A DNA stretch of 64,000 nt from Deltaproteobacteria bacterium (GTDB lineage Bacteria; JAGRBM01; JAHCIT01), in contig JAHCIT010000004.1 of assembly GCA_026129095.1 (NCBI GenBank), positions 1-64,000 on the forward strand. Direction: 5' to 3'. The notes below the pieces were generated by a model. That model saw only the letters and a program-made list of their open reading frames with translations, was not told where the DNA came from and searched no databases. A program made the position numbers and the translations under genes. This document shows, one piece after another, positions 58,722-64,000 of the stretch. Each line of letters opens with the position of its first letter. The first letter of the stretch is position 1.

Positions 58722-60509
58722 TCAGGAGAGCGAGGCCGAGTTCGGGTCGTCCTTGACGTGCACCTTCAGCGCCTCGTCGGCAACGATCGGGTTGGCGATA
58801 CTCCCGCCGGCGGGGATCATCGGGAAAACGCTCTCCTTGGGGTCCACCCGGATGTCCACGAGGCAGGGCTTTGTCGTCGAGAGCGCCTCGTCGATCACGC
58901 CGGGCAGCTTCGACTTCTGCTCCACCCGGAAGCCCGCCGCGCCCATCGCGTCGGCCAGCTTCACCCAGTCGGGCTGGAGCGGGATGTGAACGGCCGTGTA
59001 GCGGTCGTCGTAGAACATCTCCTGCCACTGGCGGACCATGCCGAGGTAGATGTTGTTGATAATGAACACCTTGATGGGGAGCTTGTGCTCGGACGCGACG
59101 ATCAGTTCCTGGATGCACATCTGCACCGAGGCGTCGCCCACGATCGCGAGCACGAGATCCTTCGGCCGGGCGAACTGCGCGCCGATGGCGGCCGGCAGGC
59201 CGAACCCCATCGTGCCGAGCCCGCCGGAGGTCACCCAGCGGAACGGCCGGTCGAACTGGAAATACTGCGCCGCCCACATCTGGTGCTGGCCCACGTCGGT
59301 GGTGACGACGGGCGAGCGCGCCTTCGTCTTCCGGTGGATCTCCTGGATCGCCCACTGCGGCTTGATCACCTCGCCGGGGCTTCCCGGCGTCCAGTCCTGG
59401 TAGAACAGCGGGTGCTGCCGTTCCCACTCGGCGATCTGGGCGTGCCAGGGGGCGAGCGAGCGGCGGTATTTCGCAAGGTCGGGCTCCGGCGGCAGGTTGT
59501 CCAGCATCTTCTGGACCACCTTGCGGGCGTCGCCCACGATCGGCACGTCCACCTCGACGTTCTTGGAGATCGACGCCGGATCGATGTCCACATGGATCTT
59601 CTTCGCTCCCACGCAGAACTCGTCGAGCTTGCCCGTCACGCGGTCGTCGAACCGCGCACCGATGGCGACGAGCACGTCGCAGTTCGACATGGCGAGGTTC
59701 GCCCGGTAGGTGCCGTGCATCCCCAGCATGTCGAGCGACAGGGGATCGCTCATCGGGAACGAGCCCAGCCCCATCAGCGTCTGCGTCACCGGGATGCCGA
59801 GCCGGCGGGCGAGTCCGGTCACCTCGGCCGCGGCGTTCGACCAGATGCACCCGCCGCCCAGGTACAGCACCGGCCGCTTTGCCCCCAGGATGAGCGACAG
59901 GGCCTTTTTCACCTGCTTCAGGTGGCCCTCGGTCGAGGGGCGGTAGGAGGGGATGTCCACCCTGTCCGGCCAGGCGAACGCCGTCTTGTGGGCGGTGACG
60001 TCCTTGGGGATATCCACCAGCACCGGGCCCGGCCGGCCGCTCGTGGCGATATATTGCGCCTCGGCCATCACGCGGGCGAGGTCGCGCACGTCCTTCACGA
60101 GGAAGTTGTGCTTCGTGCAGGGGCGCGTGATCCCCACCACGTCCGCCTCCTGGAAGGCGTCGTTGCCGATGAGATGCGTCGGCACCTGGCCGGTGATGAT
60201 GACCATCGGAATCGAGTCCATGTAGGCCGTCGCGATGCCGGTGACGCCGTTCGTGGCCCCGGGACCGGAAGTGAGCAGCACGTAGCCCGGCTTCCCCGTG
60301 GCGCGGGCGTAGCCGTCGGCCATGTGGACCGCCCCCTGCTCGTGCCGGACGAGGATGTGCCGGATGCTGCCGTCCTTCTCGGCGAAGTGCAGCGCATCGT
60401 AAATGTGCAGCACCGCGCCGCCCGGATAGCCGAACAGGGTGTCCACTTTCAGTTTCTTGAGGGATTCGACGAAGATCTGCGCGCCCGTGAGTTCCACGGC
60501 GGACTCCAT
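58722..60509 (-). CDS. ilvB: Acetolactate synthase large subunit
   Basis: A 595-residue thiamine-diphosphate enzyme. It condenses pyruvate to acetolactate (valine/leucine) or with 2-oxobutyrate (isoleucine). Motifs: TLFGYPGGAVLHIYDALHF, the activating Glu in RHEQGAVHMADGYARATG, LTSGPGATNGVTGIATAYMD, GLGTMGFGLPAAIGAQFARP and the ThDP-Mg motif VGDASVQMCIQELIVASEHK with NNIYLGMVRQWQ. Followed by ilvN. The 240-bp upstream stretch shows no recognised leader or attenuator. Confidence 0.95.
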   Translation of the reverse strand: MESAVELTGAQIFVESLKKLKVDTLFGYPGGAVLHIYDALHFAEKDGSIRHILVRHEQGAVHMADGYARATGKPGYVLLTSGPGATNGVTGIATAYMDSIPMVIITGQVPTHLIGNDAFQEADVVGITRPCTKHNFLVKDVRDLARVMAEAQYIATSGRPGPVLVDIPKDVTAHKTAFAWPDRVDIPSYRPSTEGHLKQVKKALSLILGAKRPVLYLGGGCIWSNAAAEVTGLARRLGIPVTQTLMGLGSFPMSDPLSLDMLGMHGTYRANLAMSNCDVLVAIGARFDDRVTGKLDEFCVGAKKIHVDIDPASISKNVEVDVPIVGDARKVVQKMLDNLPPEPDLAKYRRSLAPWHAQIAEWERQHPLFYQDWTPGSPGEVIKPQWAIQEIHRKTKARSPVVTTDVGQHQMWAAQYFQFDRPFRWVTSGGLGTMGFGLPAAIGAQFARPKDLVLAIVGDASVQMCIQELIVASEHKLPIKVFIINNIYLGMVRQWQEMFYDDRYTAVHIPLQPDWVKLADAMGAAGFRVEQKSKLPGVIDEALSTTKPCLVDIRVDPKESVFPMIPAGGSIANPIVADEALKVHVKDDPNSASLS

Positions 60510-60751
60510 TCACTGCTCTCGCGCCGGGATCTGCCGGACGCGGGCGTCTGGATCAAACACCGGGAGGTACCCCGGCCGGCCCTTTGGCCTGCCGCCCCCC
60601 GCTTTCCGTTGCCCCCTTCTGGTGAGGGAGCCCCCGGCGCGGGTAGCTGTTGGCGGCAGGTGGCCGTATCGCCTGCGCCATTCGCCAGAGGCGAAAGGCG
60701 CGACCCCGACATGATGCAGAAACCCGCCGGGCCTGTCAAATCAGCAAGCGG

Positions 60752-61105
60752 TTATGGAAGACGAAGATCGAGAACGATGCGGAGGCCGTCGTCAACACGC
60801 CGGAGCGTGAACAGGTCCAGCATGCCCACGTATTCGAGCAAACCCGACTTATCCACGGTCATGATCTGCGAAACATTCACCACCGAATCCCGTGCAAGGC
60901 CGCTCGATTCCTTCGGGACGAGGACGTTCCCGGGTGCCTTGGCGAGTTCCAGATTGCCGGTCAGCGCCGCCACGATGACCGTTGAAATCCGGCTGTCGTT
61001 GAACCGGTTGGCCTGAATCGCCATGACCGGCCGCCGGTAGCCGGGTGCCGATCCCGCCGGGGCCGGCAGGTCGGCCCACCAGATACTCCCGCGCCGGATT
61101 ACCAC
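60752..61105 (-). CDS. MazF/PemK-type toxin endoribonuclease
   Basis: A 117-residue protein: VIRRGSIWWADLPAPAGSAP then GYRRPVMAIQANRFNDSRIS, the MazF/PemK fold with conserved Arg in RRP. It would cleave RNA in translation arrest. Start ATG 61105 overlaps the antitoxin stop by 7 bp. Further conserved block SVVNVSQIMTVDKSGL is intact. The pair is of MazEF type. Confidence 0.85.
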   Translation of the reverse strand: MVIRRGSIWWADLPAPAGSAPGYRRPVMAIQANRFNDSRISTVIVAALTGNLELAKAPGNVLVPKESSGLARDSVVNVSQIMTVDKSGLLEYVGMLDLFTLRRVDDGLRIVLDLRLP

Positions 61106-61335
61106 TTCTCGTCCGTCCGCGTCGCCCGCGCCTGCATTTCGACCAGCAGCGGGTCAAGAGCAGAGGACTCGCGGCTGTAGACCTCATTCAGCTTGCGTGT
61201 GATCTCGTCATCGCCGGGAGCAAGATAGTGCTCCAGTGCCCGCGTAATCAGCGCGCTCCGGCTGATCTTCCGGCGGCGGGCCTCCTTTTCGGCCTTCCTG
61301 AACAGTTCGTCGGGGATGGATACGGCAGTCTTCAT
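61099..61335 (-). CDS. Ribbon-helix-helix antitoxin of the MazF pair
   Basis: A 78-residue protein from ATG 61335 (MKTAVSIPDELFRKAEKEAR), a ribbon-helix-helix start. The C-terminal part (DEITRKLNEVYSRESSALDP) would bind the toxin. ATG 61362 gives 9 more residues but lies inside the promoter. Overlaps the toxin gene by 7 bp. A probable promoter sits directly on the start, so the mRNA may be leaderless. Confidence 0.8.
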   Translation of the reverse strand: MKTAVSIPDELFRKAEKEARRRKISRSALITRALEHYLAPGDDEITRKLNEVYSRESSALDPLLVEMQARATRTDEKW

Positions 61336-61397
61336 GGTATGACCAAGTATAACCATAGTCATACTGGAGTCAAACCGAGGGTATAACCAAGTATAAC
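61336..61397 (-). promoter_or_regulatory. Toxin-antitoxin promoter with duplicated operator repeats
   Basis: Leftward TTGACT (61373-61368), 16-bp spacer and TATACT (61351-61346) end 10 bp before the ATG. Two 18-bp direct repeats GGTAT[G/A]ACCAAGTATAAC lie at 61336-61353 and 61380-61397 (17/18 identical). GTATGAC (61337-61343) and GTCATAC (61358-61364) form an inverted repeat over the -10 region. Likely autoregulatory antitoxin sites. Confidence 0.6.
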
Positions 61398-61478
61398 TTC
61401 AATGGTACGGTAACGATATTCTCATCCGGTAACCCCGCCCCTGTGGTATCCTCTAGCGAAGGCGGCCAGAGGTGAAGC

Positions 61479-61682
61479 ATGAGGAAGCGGCGGCAGTTCA
61501 TTCGCAGCGCGTTGCCGCTCGGAGCCCGGTGGGTGGGCGCCGTCATTGCCTTCGGTCCGGCTGGAATTGTCGCCGCCGCCGATGACATCACGCTGGAGAT
61601 GGTGGCCGAAACGCTGCCGACCGCCCTCATCGGCGCGGCGCTCATGTTCCCGGCGCTCGGACTTCCGCTGGAGGGCGGGTAG
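61479..61682 (+). CDS. Small putative membrane or exported protein
   Basis: A 67-residue frame with GAGGTG upstream of ATG 61479. The N-terminus MRKRRQFIRSALPLG has an RRxFIR pattern reminiscent of a twin-arginine signal, followed by hydrophobic stretches (WVGAVIAFGPAGIVAAA; ALIGAALMFPALGLPL). Could be a two-helix membrane peptide. No homologue recognised; weak evidence. Confidence 0.4.
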   Translation: MRKRRQFIRSALPLGARWVGAVIAFGPAGIVAAADDITLEMVAETLPTALIGAALMFPALGLPLEGG

Positions 61683-61825
61683 GCGGCAGTTTCCCGCCCC
61701 GCCGCGTCCGGCTGCCCCATCTTCCCCCCCCCTTTCACCAAACCGCCGCTTTTTCCCCTGTCCAAGGGGGGCGGGGGGCGGTATACTGGCTCTTAAGAGA
61801 TATCCCACGAGGCGAGCGGTGCGGC

Positions 61826-62482
61826 ATGCAGGTCCGGGCCGGACGCCCCAGAGGAGAAGCGTTCAAGAGCGTGACGGCGATCCCCCTTCGCATCTACTCC
61901 GACTTCCTCTGCCCCTACTGCTATCTGGCCGAAAAGCAGCTTGAGCGTCTCGCCGGCGAATACCGCTTCGTCGTCCACTGGACCGGCTTCGAACTGCACC
62001 CGGAGATCCCCGCGGGCGGGGTGAAGGCGGGGCTGATCGGCCCGGACTCCCTGAGCCACGTCTGGGAGCGGGTGGAGAAGACCGCCGCCGAACTGGAGAT
62101 CCCGATCAAACCCCCTTCCCGTTTGCCAAACACGCACCTGGCGCTGGAGGCGGCCGTGGAACTCGGCCAGACGGAGACGGGAGCGCGGTTCCGCTCGCGG
62201 GTGTTCGACGCGTTCTTTCTGGAGGACCGCGACATCGGGGCGCAGCCGGTCCTGCTGGACCTGGCCGCCGGGGCGGGGGCCGACACGGCCCGCCTCCGGG
62301 AAGCCCTCGACGGGCGCGTCCACTTCGATACCGTCGAGAGCAACCGGGAGGCCGGATACGACGAGCTTGTGACCGGCGTCCCCACGATTCTGGCCGGGGG
62401 CCTGAGGTCGCTCGGCGTGCAGCCGCTGGATACCTACCGGGGGCTGTTCGACCACTATCTCCGCAAGGCGGCCGACGCCTGA
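61826..62482 (+). CDS. DsbA-family (FrnE-like) oxidoreductase
   Basis: About 218 residues from ATG 61826; GTG 61871 is an alternative start nearer the domain. The active site SDFLCPYCYLAEKQL (CPYC) heads a thioredoxin fold with helical insertion, typical of the cytosolic DsbA/FrnE branch (2-hydroxychromene-2-carboxylate isomerase-like). The cis-Pro loop is VTGVPTILAGG. No signal peptide. It may handle thiols or small-molecule isomerisation; substrate unknown. Followed 26 bp later by the PhoH gene. Confidence 0.85.
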   Translation: MQVRAGRPRGEAFKSVTAIPLRIYSDFLCPYCYLAEKQLERLAGEYRFVVHWTGFELHPEIPAGGVKAGLIGPDSLSHVWERVEKTAAELEIPIKPPSRLPNTHLALEAAVELGQTETGARFRSRVFDAFFLEDRDIGAQPVLLDLAAGAGADTARLREALDGRVHFDTVESNREAGYDELVTGVPTILAGGLRSLGVQPLDTYRGLFDHYLRKAADA

Positions 62483-62508
62483 ATGGATACTCCAGGGAGC
62501 CCACTTCA

Positions 62509-63945
62509 TTGATATTCTACGTACTCGACACCAACGTCCTGCTGTTCGACCCGCAAGCGATCGCCAAGTTCGGCTCCGAATACGTCGTCGTGCCGATCAC
62601 GGTGCTGGAGGAGCTGGACACCTTCAAGCGCGACCAGACGGAACTGGGGCGGAACGCCCGCATGGTGATGCGCTACCTGGACGCGCTCCGCTCCAAGGGG
62701 CTCATCAGCCACGGCGTCGAGCTCGAAGGGGGCGGGAAGCTGATCGTCGCCGTGGGGTTCGAGACGGATCTCCGCCTTCTCCCCGACGATCTCGACAGCC
62801 ACAAGGCCGACAACCGGATCCTTTCGGTCGCCCTCGCCATCCAGCAGGGAAACCTCTTTTCGCAGTTCACCGCCGACGGCCCCTCCATCCTGAGGACGAG
62901 CCGCCCGGATGTCTGCGTCGTCTCCCGCGATGTGAACCTCCGCATCAAGGCCGACGCCCTGGGCCTGAAGGCGAACGACTACCAGGTGGGCCCCACCCGG
63001 AACCTCGACGACCTCTACCGGCGCCTGAGGGAAATCCACGTGGAGCCGGAGACCATAGACCGGCTCTACCGCGAGGGGCAGATCCGCTACGAGCCGGAGG
63101 AAGGCGAGCCGCCGCTCGCCGTGAACGAGTGCGTCGCCCTCATTGACCGCTACGTGCCGAGCCACACGGCGCTGGCCCGCCAGCGGGAGAACGGCACCAG
63201 CGGGCTTTTCCTCGTCAAGCCGCCCAAGGAGTCGGTCTGGGGCGTGCGGCCCAGGAACCGCGAGCAGGTGTTCGCCATGGACCTGCTGCTCGACGACCGG
63301 GTATCGCTCGTCTCGCTCGTGGGGAAGGCCGGCACCGGCAAGACGCTGCTCGCCATCGCCTGCGCGCTCATGCGGACGGCCGACGACCACCGCTACCAGA
63401 AGCTCCTCGTCTCAAGGCCGATCTTCCCGCTGGGGCGCGACCTTGGCTACCTCCCCGGCGACGTGGACGAGAAGCTCAAGCCCTGGATGCAGCCCATCTT
63501 CGACAACGTGGAGTACCTGCTCGGCTCCGAGTCCGAGGGGTCATCGGGCAACGAGAGCGGCGGGGGCCGCCGCCGGGGCGGCGACTATGCCCGCGGCGGG
63601 CACAAGCGCCGCCGCTACCAGGACCTCATTGACCTCGGCATCCTGGAAATCGAGCCGCTCACCTACATCCGCGGCCGGACGATCCCGCACCAGTTCATGA
63701 TCGTGGACGAGGCGCAGAACCTCACGCCCCACGAGATCAAGACGATCCTCACCCGCGCCGGCGAGGGGACGAAGGTGGTCCTCACCGGCGACCCGCACCA
63801 GATCGACAACCCCTATGTCGATTCGATCTCCAACGGGCTTACCTACGTGATCGAGAAGTTCCGGGGCGAGGCCGTCGCCGGGCACATGGTCCTCACCCAC
63901 GGCGAGCGGAGCGAGCTGGCCGAGAAGTCGGCGAACCTGCTGTAG
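62509..63945 (+). CDS. PIN-PhoH fusion ATPase (PhoH2-like)
   Basis: A 478-residue protein from TTG 62509 (AGGGAG upstream). The N-terminal PIN domain (about 1-150) has acidic residues D7 in LDTNVL, E34/E35, D101 and D141, the usual RNase metal site. A PhoH ATPase follows with Walker A VGKAGTGKTL (272-279), FMIVDEAQNLTPHEIKTIL as Walker B and VVLTGDPHQIDNPYVD. This PhoH2-type fusion acts as an RNA helicase-nuclease. A Gly/Arg-rich insertion (near 345-365, GGGRRRGGDYARGG) is unusual and may bind RNA. Confidence 0.93.
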   Translation: MIFYVLDTNVLLFDPQAIAKFGSEYVVVPITVLEELDTFKRDQTELGRNARMVMRYLDALRSKGLISHGVELEGGGKLIVAVGFETDLRLLPDDLDSHKADNRILSVALAIQQGNLFSQFTADGPSILRTSRPDVCVVSRDVNLRIKADALGLKANDYQVGPTRNLDDLYRRLREIHVEPETIDRLYREGQIRYEPEEGEPPLAVNECVALIDRYVPSHTALARQRENGTSGLFLVKPPKESVWGVRPRNREQVFAMDLLLDDRVSLVSLVGKAGTGKTLLAIACALMRTADDHRYQKLLVSRPIFPLGRDLGYLPGDVDEKLKPWMQPIFDNVEYLLGSESEGSSGNESGGGRRRGGDYARGGHKRRRYQDLIDLGILEIEPLTYIRGRTIPHQFMIVDEAQNLTPHEIKTILTRAGEGTKVVLTGDPHQIDNPYVDSISNGLTYVIEKFRGEAVAGHMVLTHGERSELAEKSANLL

Positions 63946-63954
63946 GGAAGCCCC

Positions 63955-64000
63955 TCAGTCCGCAATCGCCTTGCGGAAGGCGGGGCGGCCCGTTTGCCGC
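63955..64000 (-). CDS. Possible 3' end of a leftward gene, cut by the window edge
   Basis: Reading leftward from the edge gives RQTGRPAFRKAIAD then TGA at 63955-63957. The tail is similar to that of glutathione S-transferases (RPAFxKAxAD), but too short to assign. Confirm only with flanking sequence. Confidence 0.35.
   Translation of the reverse strand, partial: RQTGRPAFRKAIAD

Noticed and set aside
60510-60751. Attenuator or T-box leader before ilvB
   Set aside because: No leader peptide with branched-chain codons, no T-box motif and no convincing terminator/antiterminator pair.

Overview
High-GC, densely coding bacterial chromosome segment, mostly 65-70% GC by eye. The organism is Gram-negative: there are many lipobox lipoproteins, a PlsB acyltransferase and an RND/MMPL exporter. 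Modules such as DUF4388/PATAN, receivers fused to zinc ribbons, HEAT repeats in a che operon and DUF507 fit the deltaproteobacterial assemblage (Myxococcota/Desulfobacterota-like or a related uncultured lineage). No rRNA or tRNA gene was seen, so placement below that level is not supported. TTG and GTG starts are frequent.

Layout. 0-6.1 kb: two paralogous leftward lipoproteins, a third lipoprotein, and three tandem beta-propeller-like lipoproteins with duplicated promoters and terminators. 6.1-15.2 kb: a helical phasin-like protein, a basic H1-like protein, plsB, a large lipoprotein, a Crp/Fnr-type regulator next to a class II cyclic-nucleotide phosphodiesterase, folC and a membrane lipoprotein. 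15.4-30.6 kb: one long chemosensory operon (PATAN-REC-GAF, CheY, CheA, ExeA-like AAA ATPase, two CheW proteins, MCP, zinc-ribbon receiver, HEAT protein, CheR, CheB, coiled-coil GAF protein, CheY), with many ATGA overlaps. 30.6-34.6 kb: leftward Aur1/PAP2-like enzyme, glpK, an LSm-like protein and a second zinc-ribbon receiver. 34.8-39.4 kb: DUF507, an RND/MMPL exporter and an FG-GAP protein.

39.5-41.4 kb is an AT-richer, two-gene restriction-modification-like island beside an FHA-GAF-sigma54 activator. 43.5-46.6 kb holds a receiver protein, an iron alcohol dehydrogenase and a histidine kinase. 46.7-49.1 kb encodes a qNor-family protein that carries the substitutions associated with nitric oxide dismutase (Nod: 2 NO to N2 + O2) instead of NO reductase. 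This is the most exciting gene in the window. A methyltransferase and a pseudouridine synthase follow.

51.3-53.9 kb is a compact PqqD-like / S26-like peptidase / HprK-like kinase / radical SAM-SPASM operon that resembles a RiPP maturation locus without a visible precursor. 53.9-55.8 kb is a scar holding a displaced RHS tip (AHH nuclease toxin), a probable immunity gene and a YD-repeat fragment. It is bracketed by 210-bp direct repeats that duplicate the 3' end of the adjacent B12-binding radical SAM gene. 57-64 kb has an excisionase-like HTH protein, a J-domain protein, ilvBN, a MazF-type toxin-antitoxin pair with repeated operators, a DsbA-family protein and a PIN-PhoH ATPase. A family of GC-rich palindromes (CCCCTCTCC...GGAGAGGGG) is scattered through the intergenic gaps.
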